Of a DNA stretch of 64,000 nt, positions 19,001-26,870 are shown in pieces. The translations under genes and the position numbers were made by a program. The number at the start of each line of letters is the position of its first letter. Positions within the stretch are counted from its first letter, which is position 1. The notes beneath the pieces are model-generated. The model saw only the letters and a list, made by a program, of their open reading frames with translations, was not told where the DNA came from and searched no databases. The stretch spans positions 1-64,000 of the forward strand of contig JAGOWQ010000002.1 of assembly GCA_018060185.1 (NCBI GenBank), given 5' to 3'. Source of the stretch: Leptotrichiaceae bacterium (GTDB taxonomy: Bacteria; Fusobacteriota; Fusobacteriia; Fusobacteriales; Leptotrichiaceae).

Positions 19001-19622
19001 CTTCTTTTAAATATTTGACTCTTGTTTCCAATTCTTTTTCAACATAATCTATTTTTTCTATTTCTGTCTTAACTTCTTTTAATTTTTTCAATGATTCTTC
19101 TTTTTCAGTTTTAGCTCTTTTTACTCCCGCCGCTTCTTCTATAATCTCTTTTAACTCTTTTGGATTAGAAGATATTATTCTTTCAACTCTTCCTTGACCT
19201 ATAATGGAATACGCTTGTTTTCCTATCCCTGTATCCATAAAAAGAGTGTTAATATCTTTCAATCTGGATTTTCTATTATTTATAAAATATTCGTTTTCTC
19301 CGCTTTTATATATTCTCCTAGTTATTTTTACTTCTGAAAAATCTATATCTAAATACCTATCTTCATTTTCAATGATAAGACTTACTTCTGCCATGGATTT
19401 TGGTTTTTTATTTTTACCACCAGAAAATATTACATCTGAACTTTCTTTTGCTCTAATATTTTTATAACTTTGTTCTCCTAAAACCCACAGTATTGCATCT
19501 AAAATATTACTTTTTCCACTTCCATTTGGTCCAACTATAGATGTTATTCCTCTATTAAATTCAACTGTTGTTTTATCAGCAAATGACTTAAATCCTGAAA
19601 GCTCTAGTGCTTTTAAATGCAT
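16092..19622 (-). CDS. smc: Chromosome segregation protein SMC
   Basis: 1176-residue condensin ATPase. Seen: N-terminal Walker A GPNGSGKSNILDA near residue 32, R-loop QSYKNIRAKESSDVIFSGG, two long coiled coils rich in Lys, Glu and Ile (about 170-490 and 660-1010), the hinge near 500-650 with GAFINLIDIPNGYEAAFQ and the RGRITGGY motif, the C-terminal signature LLLSGGEKSM and Walker B FTFFDEIEAALDEAN. Length is standard. Organises and segregates the chromosome with ScpA and ScpB, which are not in this window. Followed by the polymer cluster on the same strand. Confidence 0.98.
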   Translation of the reverse strand: MHLKALELSGFKSFADKTTVEFNRGITSIVGPNGSGKSNILDAILWVLGEQSYKNIRAKESSDVIFSGGKNKKPKSMAEVSLIIENEDRYLDIDFSEVKITRRIYKSGENEYFINNRKSRLKDINTLFMDTGIGKQAYSIIGQGRVERIISSNPKELKEIIEEAAGVKRAKTEKEESLKKLKEVKTEIEKIDYVEKELETRVKYLKEEGMKARLFKTYTEKIDVQRFMILEYNINEKSVLKKKYDIENKELKEKLNKILDEFDTKQEELQNSNINREKNYEKLEEEKIKNMNIFKVIENLKNEYSSLNSKYSNLETEEKEKEKRKVVLEKDILEKEEILNNSKSDLDIMIKDLEIKEKERNEIEIKVEKLKNKKNSILEDLKNKTQENQDLEVDKIKAFHENQDLEKRIASAQSSNDRINKEKIEIQETFEKIIFRKDKIEKDKTLKEEEKIVKENELDEINKKLNILEKNREELNKEYNTFQYEYEQLNSKKRSIDNIINNNETFYKSIKYLLNEKINGIVGAFINLIDIPNGYEAAFQSLSGGYFQDIVVENTEVGQKCIEILREKKLGRASFLPIDGIKVSKINKEFPKEKGVIDFSRNIVKYNKKIEKVVEFVFGNSVIVENLEIGRKLLKSGFNDRIVTLEGDIITARGRITGGYVQKGKDELLERKKELGNIIEKIQIITQKQSILKEKRIELNAKIEKYEIKKIEKQNEIYIFNAEYKNFINEYDSFSSEFNKKKRQIDTLNYEINENEEFIISRRKTIEENKVKIKEIENIILKNNKKIEDFNIELSKIEDLSEFVSELNILDKEYEILKVKTDNNISRYNEINIDYEKLIKEKNEIIQFEIIRDELKESLKKEISSKRNEIEEKNTENNTLNNLIRNLELEIKNLEEIEKRLITEVKDIEVKMVNLQNEKEKILEKITKIDKDLEYYTIELEEINNKNIKESVEYKKIENEIEVNAIKRKLSMDEKSRLDIGAVNLASIEEYEKENERYNNLVDQKRDLIDSRESLLSLIKDIENEIVEKFSYAFEEINKNFEYMCKTILNDAKGMIKMNDSENLLDTGLELSVKYKNKPEQTLLLLSGGEKSMLAVSFIMAIFMFKPSPFTFFDEIEAALDEANTKKIVELLNNFIEKSQFILITHNKETMKGSHRLYGVTMNKEIGESRIISVDV

Positions 19623-19665
19623 CTTTCCTCCTTATCTCATATTTATATGATTTAACTATATATTT

Positions 19666-20604
19666 TTACTTTTTTTGAAATTCTGAATATTCTTTTAATC
19701 CATCATCTAAAGAATATTTATAATTCCATGATGTATTTGTTTTTAATAAAGTATTATCTAATTTAGAATCTCTTATATCTCCAACTCTAGGACTTCTGTA
19801 GTTTACATCCTTTTTATATCCTAAATATTTTTTCATTGTATTAAATAATTCATTTATTGATGTTTTTTCATTAGTAGAAACATTCATAGTAATATTTACA
19901 GAATTTTCAACTGCTGCTAAATAGTTTGCATTTGCTACGTCTTTAACATATATAAAATCTCTTGTCTGCTCTCCATCTCCATCAATAAAAACTTCTTCAT
20001 CTGCTCTTATTTTATCATTAAATATAGAAACTACTCCTGCTTCTCCATGTGCACTTTGTCTAGGGCCATAAACATTAGAATATCTAAATATTACATAATT
20101 CAACCCAAATAAACTATTGTACATTCTAATATAATGTTCTCCAAAAACTTTTGATAATCCATAAGGAGCAATAGGGGAAATTTTAGAATTTTCTTTTGAA
20201 ACTGAACTTTCAGGTATTCCATAAGCAGCTGCAGTTCCTGCAAATAATATTTTTTTTACTTCATATTTTCTACACATATCTAATACATTTATTAATCCTA
20301 TAATGTTTTCATCTGCATCATAGTATACATCATTTATTGATACAGAAACACTAACTTGAGCAGCTTCATGAAAAACATAAAGTATGTTTTTATTTTCAGA
20401 AAACACTTTTTCTAATTCTTCTCTATTTCTTATATCAACATTATAAAATTTATAATTTTTCAAATGTTTTATATTATCCTCTTTTCCACCAACTAAATTA
20501 TCAACTATTATTATTTCATATCCTTCTTCATCAAATCTATCAGCAATATGCGAACCTATAAATCCTGCTCCACCAGTTATTAATATTTTTTTTATATTTT
20601 CCAT
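19666..20604 (-). CDS. NAD-dependent sugar epimerase/dehydratase (GalE-like)
   Basis: 312-residue extended short-chain dehydrogenase acting on a nucleotide sugar. Seen: Rossmann motif TGGAGFIGSH near residue 8, the HEAAQVSVS region, the catalytic YGLSK (Y-x-x-x-K) and the FRYSNVYGPRQ and DGEQTRDFIYVKDV motifs of UDP-hexose 4-epimerases. Best guess is a UDP-glucose or UDP-GlcNAc 4-epimerase; the exact substrate is open. An upstream in-frame ATG at 20622 is rejected because GGAGA lies six bases before the ATG at 20604. It follows the sugar transferase directly, so it probably supplies its UDP-sugar. Confidence 0.88.
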   Translation of the reverse strand: MENIKKILITGGAGFIGSHIADRFDEEGYEIIIVDNLVGGKEDNIKHLKNYKFYNVDIRNREELEKVFSENKNILYVFHEAAQVSVSVSINDVYYDADENIIGLINVLDMCRKYEVKKILFAGTAAAYGIPESSVSKENSKISPIAPYGLSKVFGEHYIRMYNSLFGLNYVIFRYSNVYGPRQSAHGEAGVVSIFNDKIRADEEVFIDGDGEQTRDFIYVKDVANANYLAAVENSVNITMNVSTNEKTSINELFNTMKKYLGYKKDVNYRSPRVGDIRDSKLDNTLLKTNTSWNYKYSLDDGLKEYSEFQKK

Positions 20605-20637
20605 TTTAAAATCTCCTATCATAAAACATTTTTTATT

Positions 20638-21924
20638 TTATCTTCCTTTTCCAAATACTACGATAGTAATAGTTTTTAGTAATACTTTTATATCAAATAT
20701 TATATCATGATGCTTTATATAATATAAATCATACTGTAATTTTCTATAAGAATCTTCTATACTAGCACCATAAGGATACTTAACTTGTGCCCATCCTGTA
20801 AGTCCAGGTTTAACTGTATGTCTCAAGTTATAATAAGGTATCTCTTTTTCTAGTTGTTGTATGAAAAACTCTCTTTCAGGACGAGGCCCTACAAAGCTCA
20901 TTTCTCCTCTTAAAACATTCCACAATTGAGGTAATTCATCTATTCTAGTTGCTCTCATTATCTTACCCCATTTAGTTACTCTATTATCATTTTTACTAGC
21001 CCATTGTGGTCCATCTTTTTCAGCATCTGTAGTCATAGAACGAAATTTTACTATATTAAACTTTTTATTTCCTTCTCCTATTCTTTCTTGTATGAAAAAT
21101 ACAGGTCCTTTTGACTCCAATTTAACTATTATTGCTGATAAAATCATTATAGGAAAAACACAAATTCCTATTATCATACCAAAAATTAAATCTAGTAGTC
21201 GCTTTGCCTTTAAATTAAAGTTATTATAATATATTTCAAAACCACTGTCTTCTAAAAACCATTTTGGACTTAAATGTGATATAGGCAATTTATTTTCATA
21301 TTTTTCATAAAATTCTAAATAATTGTAATATTGAAGTCCATTCAATTTATATTTTAAAAGCATGTCTACTAACTTTGTATCCAATAATAAATCATCTCTA
21401 AAATTTACTATTATGTCTATTTTTTTTACTTCACATATTTTTAAAATAGCATTTTTTAAAACTTCTTTTTTTTCATCCTTTAAGAAACCTATTAGTTTAT
21501 ATTGATCATCTTTTTTTATACTTTCTAATAAATCACTAGTATAATCATTTTGTCCTACAAATAATATCTTTTGCCTTTCAATCATACTCATATTCACAAT
21601 ATATCTAAACACTATTTGAAACAGTGATACTGTACCAAATAAAATAATTCCTTCGTATAGGCTAAAAAATCCTAAAAATACTGTTAGCGACATGAAAATT
21701 GTATTTATAACTATGACCGTTGCCATATCTCTCAGTCTGTATCTATTAGCAACAATATTGTAGACATTTGCTATATAATACGCAATTAAAGCTGATATTA
21801 TAATTAATACGTTTCTTATTCCTAGTTCTCTATTAATAAGAAGTAGTAAACCTATTAAATAAACTACTACAGTTAATATTCCAAATAAATAAGAAAAATT
21901 TCTTTTTACTCCGCTTACCGCCAT
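20638..21924 (-). CDS. Polyprenyl-phosphate sugar-1-phosphate transferase (WcaJ/WbaP type)
   Basis: 428-residue membrane enzyme that loads the first sugar-phosphate on undecaprenyl phosphate to start a surface polysaccharide. Seen: four N-terminal membrane segments (about 10-120), a degenerate Rossmann-like region with FVGQNDYTSDLLESI, a further hydrophobic hairpin near 250, and the catalytic C-terminal domain with KRLLDLIFG, QERIGEGNKKFNIVKFRSM, RIDELPQLWNVLRGEMSFVG and PRPE. Length is that of the full five-segment class. It starts the cluster's assembly line, next to an epimerase and glycosyltransferases. Confidence 0.93.
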   Translation of the reverse strand: MAVSGVKRNFSYLFGILTVVVYLIGLLLLINRELGIRNVLIIISALIAYYIANVYNIVANRYRLRDMATVIVINTIFMSLTVFLGFFSLYEGIILFGTVSLFQIVFRYIVNMSMIERQKILFVGQNDYTSDLLESIKKDDQYKLIGFLKDEKKEVLKNAILKICEVKKIDIIVNFRDDLLLDTKLVDMLLKYKLNGLQYYNYLEFYEKYENKLPISHLSPKWFLEDSGFEIYYNNFNLKAKRLLDLIFGMIIGICVFPIMILSAIIVKLESKGPVFFIQERIGEGNKKFNIVKFRSMTTDAEKDGPQWASKNDNRVTKWGKIMRATRIDELPQLWNVLRGEMSFVGPRPEREFFIQQLEKEIPYYNLRHTVKPGLTGWAQVKYPYGASIEDSYRKLQYDLYYIKHHDIIFDIKVLLKTITIVVFGKGR

Positions 21925-21954
21925 ATTTTCCCATCCTTTTTATTATATGTATAA

Positions 21955-22809
21955 TTAAATTTTTATTTTATATTTTAATACTAACTTTATAACCTTATTT
22001 TGTTTTTTTAAAGCAACTATAACATAATTTATAAAATAATAAATTGATTTTAATAAAGATAAATTTTCTACTTTTCTATATATATTCCATCTATCTTTTG
22101 CCGCATCTATTTTATTACTAGATCTCGAATTATTTAAAACTCTATAATAAGCTAAATTTTCTCTTAATCCGTATATTTTTTTACTTTCCTTAATTATTTC
22201 AAGCCATAATACATAATCTTCATTTTTTTTTCTCTCTTTAAAATATCTTTTCCCAATTTTTTCTACATTATAAATTACTGTTAAACACCCCAAATAATTA
22301 TTTTTAAGTAGATCCTTATATTTAATCTCTTCTATTATTTTTATTTCATTTATAAAATCCCCATTTTCATTGACCCTAGTATATTCTGTGCAACTTATAT
22401 CTGCATTTTTTTTATCCATAAAATTAATTTGTTTTTCCAACTTATTCTCGCTCCAATAGTCATCCGCATCTAAAAAAGCTATGTACTTTCCTGTTGCCAT
22501 TTCTATTAAAGTGTTTCTTCCTTTTACAACTCCCATATTTCTTTCTGTATTAATTAATTTTATTCTGTCATCTAACTTAGAATATTTTAATATAACTTCA
22601 TAACTATTATCAGTTGATTTATCATTCATTATTAACATTTCCCAGTTTTTATAACTTTGGGACAACACACTTTCAATGGTTTTACTTATAAATTTTTCAG
22701 CATTATAAACAGGAATTATTATGGATACTTTATCTTCCATTTTAATTCCTAATTTATCTTCTTCTTGAATTATTTTTTCTATATTAAACATTTCATAATT
22801 ATTTTTCAT
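21955..22809 (-). CDS. Family 2 glycosyltransferase
   Basis: 284-residue GT-A fold transferase. Seen: VSIIIPVYNAEKFISKTIES near residue 28, the QSYKNWEMLIMNDKSTD block, and the metal-binding FLDADDYWSENK near residue 115. The C-terminus has a hydrophobic stretch. It adds a sugar to a lipid-linked intermediate on the cytoplasmic face; donor and acceptor are unknown. The first ATG has AGAGGA and overlaps the preceding TagF-like gene by 11 bases; a second ATG at 22740, with AGGA upstream and directly before the conserved strand, is an alternative that gives 261 residues. Confidence 0.88.
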   Translation of the reverse strand: MKNNYEMFNIEKIIQEEDKLGIKMEDKVSIIIPVYNAEKFISKTIESVLSQSYKNWEMLIMNDKSTDNSYEVILKYSKLDDRIKLINTERNMGVVKGRNTLIEMATGKYIAFLDADDYWSENKLEKQINFMDKKNADISCTEYTRVNENGDFINEIKIIEEIKYKDLLKNNYLGCLTVIYNVEKIGKRYFKERKKNEDYVLWLEIIKESKKIYGLRENLAYYRVLNNSRSSNKIDAAKDRWNIYRKVENLSLLKSIYYFINYVIVALKKQNKVIKLVLKYKIKI

Positions 22810-23998
22810 GTTTTTCCTCTAATTTTTTTATAATTAATTCATATACTCTTTTACAATTTTCTTTATCTGTATAAGTTAAAAATTTATTTTTCAATTTATT
22901 AACTTTTTCTTGAATTTCATCATCATGTTTATAATTATTATTTGCTATTTTAACAATTTCATTTACACATTCTTTCACATTATATGCTTTTTCTCCAAAT
23001 AAATCATTTTCTAAATCAACATAAGAACCAACCTTTTGCTCGTATTCATTTTTATCAAACTGGAAAAATACAATAGGTTTATTTATGTATAAATAGTCGT
23101 ATGAAACACTAGAATAATCTGTAACTAATAAAGAAGATTTCATTAATTCTTTAGTTATATCAGCATCTTTAGGAAGAATTTTCACATTCGTCCCTAATTT
23201 TACATCATTAAATTTTTCAAAATAATCATGCATTAGCTGATGAATATAAATATTTAATTTTATATCTTTTATTTCTAAATATTTATTTAGAGTATCATCT
23301 GTAATAAGTCCTACAATATTTTTAAAATAATCAGTTTCTTCTATACTTGTATTTTCAGGTCTTATCCAATTACGCCAAGTAGGCATAAAAAATATTTCCT
23401 TTTTATCAATTTCTACATTGTATAATTTATCATATCTAGGATATCCTGTTATAAACGTTTTTTCTTTTTCTACATTCCACCAACTATCTGTTTTGACCTT
23501 TTTTTCATATTCGGAATCTGCAATATTTATATCATATGATTTAACTAGTTCTTCTGCTATTTTTTCTGTTTTAGGATTCATTGCTTTTCTAACTTTAAAT
23601 CCAACTGTTCCATGGTTCAAAAAAACTTTCATTACCTTATTATGAAAGTTTTTCATGTAAGGAACGACAAATAAATAAGGAGCTATATCTGCAGAAATTG
23701 AATGAGAAAACAATGCAACTTCTGCATTTATAAAATGTAAATAACAATCTACACTTCCTTTTATTAATGTCTTTCCTGGAATTTTATCTTTTATAGGTGA
23801 ATTTTCGTTTAAAACCCAATATTCTTCTATATTTTTTTTTGATCTCAAATATTCATACATCGCCTTTGAATTATCAACAAATAATTCTCCAGCATTTCCT
23901 CCAATTAACCATATTTTTCTATTCTCAAATTTCTTTTTTGAAAAAGGATATAAAAGTGACGCTATCATCATATTTTTTAAACATTTTGCTTTATCCAT
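22799..23998 (-). CDS. CDP-glycerol glycerophosphotransferase-like (TagF/TagB family)
   Basis: 399 residues of the CDP-glycerol:poly(glycerophosphate) glycerophosphotransferase family. Seen: LNHGTVGFKVRKAMNP with the family's catalytic HG pair, ITGYPRYDKL, FFMPTWRNW, and the late VTDYSSVSYDYLYINKPIVFF block with the second catalytic region. A membrane-proximal N-terminus fits peripheral attachment. In Gram-positives these enzymes polymerise teichoic acid; in capsule loci they add glycerol-phosphate or other polyol phosphate. Finding one in a diderm polymer cluster suggests a phosphate-containing surface glycan. AGGAGAGAAG precedes the start. Confidence 0.88.
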   Translation of the reverse strand: MDKAKCLKNMMIASLLYPFSKKKFENRKIWLIGGNAGELFVDNSKAMYEYLRSKKNIEEYWVLNENSPIKDKIPGKTLIKGSVDCYLHFINAEVALFSHSISADIAPYLFVVPYMKNFHNKVMKVFLNHGTVGFKVRKAMNPKTEKIAEELVKSYDINIADSEYEKKVKTDSWWNVEKEKTFITGYPRYDKLYNVEIDKKEIFFMPTWRNWIRPENTSIEETDYFKNIVGLITDDTLNKYLEIKDIKLNIYIHQLMHDYFEKFNDVKLGTNVKILPKDADITKELMKSSLLVTDYSSVSYDYLYINKPIVFFQFDKNEYEQKVGSYVDLENDLFGEKAYNVKECVNEIVKIANNNYKHDDEIQEKVNKLKNKFLTYTDKENCKRVYELIIKKLEEKHEK

Positions 23999-24036
23999 CT
24001 TCTCTCCTAATCTAAATTAACTACACTATATTATAT

Positions 24037-24885
24037 TTATTTTTTCTTTTTTTCTATTTTATATTTAAAGTACCCTTTAATTCTACCCTCGTAAACTATC
24101 CCATGATATTTTTTATTTTTTGATATAAGCATTCCACCTATATTTCTAACTAATTTTTTCCACAACTTAATTATGTATAATCTATTTTTTCTTTCTTTAA
24201 CTTCTTTTTTTACTAATGCACCATATCCTAACGCATATTTATATGCTCTCTCCAAATCATCATAATTTCCTTTTTTTGCGGGATGATAAATTATATCATT
24301 AGAAAAATAGTATCCCTTAAATCCTTTATGTAAAAGTCTTAAAACATAATCTGTTTCTTCTCCACTACCAAACAAAGCCCCCACACCTAAATACTCATCA
24401 AATAGTTCTAAATCCTCTCTGTGAAAATTGACAAAAAAAGTAATAGATTTTACTGTATCTTCTGCATTTGATAAATTTATTTCTGTGTCATAATCGAGCA
24501 TTTTACCCGTTCCAAAATCTTTTCCTTTTTCTAAAGTTCTACAAGAATATATTCTTTCATTAGTATTTTCTTTAAAAAATTCAACTACCTTTTCAATGGT
24601 GTTAGGCTGATATTCACAATCATCATCAGGAAAAGCCACTATATCGCCATCCATCAGGAAAAGTCCTTTATTTCTATTTAAACTTATTCCTTTTTCAGGA
24701 CTTTTAAGATATTTTATTTCAAATAATTCTTCATATTTTATTATAAGATCTAATACACTATTATCAGCATTTTGATCAACTATTACAAGTTCAAAATTTT
24801 CGTAAGTTTGCTTTGTTAAACTTGTTAAAAATAAATCCAACTCTTTTGTAACATTTATAGTTGGCATAATTAGTGAAACCTTCAT
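24037..24885 (-). CDS. Family 2 glycosyltransferase
   Basis: 282-residue GT-A transferase. Seen: VSLIMPTINVTKELDLFLTS, the QTYENFELVIVDQNADNS block, EKGISLNRNKGL, and the metal-binding FPDDDCEYQPNTIEKV near residue 90, then a GALFGSGEETDYVLRLL segment. The DDD motif and the late E-x-x-D fit rhamnosyl- or galactosyl-type GT2 enzymes but do not settle the donor. Ribosome-binding site AAGGAGA nine bases upstream. It is the first gene of the minus-strand polymer cluster; 39 bases separate it from the TagF-like gene. Confidence 0.87.
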   Translation of the reverse strand: MKVSLIMPTINVTKELDLFLTSLTKQTYENFELVIVDQNADNSVLDLIIKYEELFEIKYLKSPEKGISLNRNKGLFLMDGDIVAFPDDDCEYQPNTIEKVVEFFKENTNERIYSCRTLEKGKDFGTGKMLDYDTEINLSNAEDTVKSITFFVNFHREDLELFDEYLGVGALFGSGEETDYVLRLLHKGFKGYYFSNDIIYHPAKKGNYDDLERAYKYALGYGALVKKEVKERKNRLYIIKLWKKLVRNIGGMLISKNKKYHGIVYEGRIKGYFKYKIEKKKK

Positions 24886-25026
24886 ATAAGTCAGTCTCCT
24901 TTTTCTTTATTTTTAAATTTTATTTTATTTTTTAGTTAATTATAAAATTTTGCTCTTCCGAGTATTATAACACAAATTCAATAAAAATTGAATATTTTAC
25001 TATTCCTCAAAAAGTAAATTATTATT

Positions 25027-25055
25027 TATATTTTAAAATTTTATTTTAAAATATA
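25027..25055. repeat. Perfect AT-only palindrome with 13-base arms
   Basis: Arms TATATTTTAAAAT and ATTTTAAAATATA around a TTT loop, made only of A and T. It is located in the 263-base gap between the iron alcohol dehydrogenase terminator and the first polymer gene. It may be part of the polymer-cluster promoter region or a weak second terminator. Confidence 0.55.
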
Positions 25056-25066
25056 AATTAATTTAA

Positions 25067-25137
25067 AAACTGATTTTAATTTCCTTTAAAAAATTTCAAC
25101 TATATGAAATTTCAAAAATGGATTATAAAATCAGTTT
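25067..25137 (-). terminator. Two-tier terminator after the iron alcohol dehydrogenase
   Basis: Outer perfect 12-base stem (AAACTGATTTTA at 25067-25078 with TAAAATCAGTTT at 25126-25137) enclosing an inner perfect 8-base stem (AAATTTCA / TGAAATTT, 25091-25112). Minus strand runs into five T. It lies 12 bases past the stop codon. Confidence 0.78.
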
Positions 25138-25148
25138 CTATTATTTAA

Positions 25149-26309
25149 TTAAAGGCACATTCTATAAATTTTTATTACATCTTCTTTATTTAATGGTACA
25201 TATGAAGTATCAAGTTTACCACCTTTGGTTGCTTTTTCAGCCATTTCTTCAAATTTATCATCATCTATCCCCAATTCTCTTAAATTTCCTGCTATCCCAC
25301 AGTCTAAAAAAAATTTTTCTGTAGCATCTATCGATTTATTAGCCAGTTCAAATTTATCTTCAATTGGGTTAAAATGCCATACATTTATTGCATATTCACA
25401 AAATTTATCTACTGTATCATTATTTAATATATATCTCATCCATTTAGGAGTTATAATAGCAAGACCTACTCCGTGAGTTATATCATAATAAGCACTTAAC
25501 TGATGTTCTATTGAATGACAACTCCAAGCTCCTTCTTTTCCTATTCCACAAAGGCCATTTAAAGCTGTCGTGCTAGCCCACATTAGATTTGCCCTAGCCT
25601 CATAATTTTCTGGTTCTTTCAAAGCTATAGGACAGTATTTTATACAAGCTTCTAATATTCCTTCAGAAAATCTATCCTGAATAAATGCTCCTTTTTCCCT
25701 TTTAAAATAATTTTCAAATATATGAGACATAATATCTGCTGTTCCCGCTGCTGTCTGAATAGCTGGTAGAGTATACATATAACTTGGATCTAGTATAGAC
25801 GTCTTCGGTATCATATCCCAATGAGAAGTTCCTATTTTATCATTAGTATTCATATTAGAAATAACTGCATTTTTATTCATTTCTGAACCTGTGGCTGCCA
25901 ATGTTAATATAGTTACTATAGGCAAGACTTTTTTTATTTTACTTGAATCTAAGACTATATCCCAAGCATCTCCTTCATAATGAACTCCAGCAGCTATAAC
26001 TTTTGCACAGTCTATAACACTTCCTCCACCAGCCGCAAGAATAACATCTATCTTTTCTTTTTTACATATTTCAACACCACGTCTGACAGTTTCTATTCTG
26101 GGATTTGGTTCAACTCCATTTAATTCATATATATTTAAACCTTCTAAAAGATTATGAATTTTTTCGTATATTCCATTTGTTTTTATGCTTCCTCCGCCGT
26201 AAACAAGAAGAATATTTTTCCCATATATTTCCATTACTTTTCTTAAATTCTTTATTTCTCCTTTTCCAAAAAGTATTTCTGTATATGCATGAAATTTGAA
26301 ATTATCCAT
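25149..26309 (-). CDS. Iron-containing alcohol dehydrogenase (butanol dehydrogenase/YqhD type)
   Basis: 386-residue group III alcohol dehydrogenase. Seen: the NAD(P)-binding GGGSVIDCAKVIAAG near residue 97, TLAATGSEMNKNAVIS near 140, and the metal ligands in ADIMSHIFE, SIEHQLSAYYDITHG and the following His. Length is typical. Reduces aldehydes in the cytoplasm; sequence style is closest to NADPH-dependent butanol/aldehyde dehydrogenases. It overlaps the upstream flavin reductase gene by eight bases, so the two are co-translated, and is followed by a strong terminator. Confidence 0.93.
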   Translation of the reverse strand: MDNFKFHAYTEILFGKGEIKNLRKVMEIYGKNILLVYGGGSIKTNGIYEKIHNLLEGLNIYELNGVEPNPRIETVRRGVEICKKEKIDVILAAGGGSVIDCAKVIAAGVHYEGDAWDIVLDSSKIKKVLPIVTILTLAATGSEMNKNAVISNMNTNDKIGTSHWDMIPKTSILDPSYMYTLPAIQTAAGTADIMSHIFENYFKREKGAFIQDRFSEGILEACIKYCPIALKEPENYEARANLMWASTTALNGLCGIGKEGAWSCHSIEHQLSAYYDITHGVGLAIITPKWMRYILNNDTVDKFCEYAINVWHFNPIEDKFELANKSIDATEKFFLDCGIAGNLRELGIDDDKFEEMAEKATKGGKLDTSYVPLNKEDVIKIYRMCL

Positions 26310-26820
26310 TTTTATCCTCCTTTTTGTATGCTGTTATTATTTCACCTATATAAATTATGCTAAAATCATCTTTTGAGTACATTTTTTCAGATAATTCTTT
26401 ATCTAAAAAAGAGTCTTTTTTTAATGGTTCTTTATATAAAACTTTACACGTTGCAATTAAATTTCCTTCTTTAAATACAGGTTTCCCATCAACATACTCT
26501 ATATTGAATCCTACTTTAGATATTTTATCCTCGTCTCTTCCTGATACAGTTCCTAAATATCCTAATTCTTTTTTATACCCATCAAAAAAAGTAACCGTAA
26601 ATTCATTGCTCGCCTGCAAAAATTCTGTTGTATATCTTTGAGGTCTTACAAATATAAAGATTACAGGCTTATTCCATAAATTCCCCACTGCACCCCAAGA
26701 GGCTGTAAGTGTATTTACTTTATTTTCCTTTTCAGACGCAATTAAAAACCATTCTTCTTTTATCTTTTTAATGTCCACTATTTCCGAAAATTCTTCAACT
26801 GTTATTTTTTTATAACTCAT
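26302..26820 (-). CDS. Flavin reductase-like protein
   Basis: 172 residues with the FMN-binding split-barrel of the flavin reductase-like family: an early EEWFLIASEKENKVNTLTAS strand-turn, SWGAVGNLWNKPVIFIFVRP, and the FTVTFFDG segment. Family members bind FMN and pass electrons to a partner or to small substrates; the partner is not known. The frame can be extended to a TTG at 26856, but GGAGTGA lies six bases before the ATG at 26820, which is chosen. Coupled to the iron alcohol dehydrogenase by an eight-base overlap. Confidence 0.86.
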   Translation of the reverse strand: MSYKKITVEEFSEIVDIKKIKEEWFLIASEKENKVNTLTASWGAVGNLWNKPVIFIFVRPQRYTTEFLQASNEFTVTFFDGYKKELGYLGTVSGRDEDKISKVGFNIEYVDGKPVFKEGNLIATCKVLYKEPLKKDSFLDKELSEKMYSKDDFSIIYIGEIITAYKKEDKNG

Positions 26821-26870
26821 AAACTTCACTCCATTCTTTTTTATGTTATTTATCAAATGTTTTAATTAAA

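Noticed and set aside
26821-26856. N-terminal extension of the flavin reductase from a TTG
   Set aside because: A strong GGAGTGA site lies six bases before the ATG at 26820, and the extension has no conserved residues.
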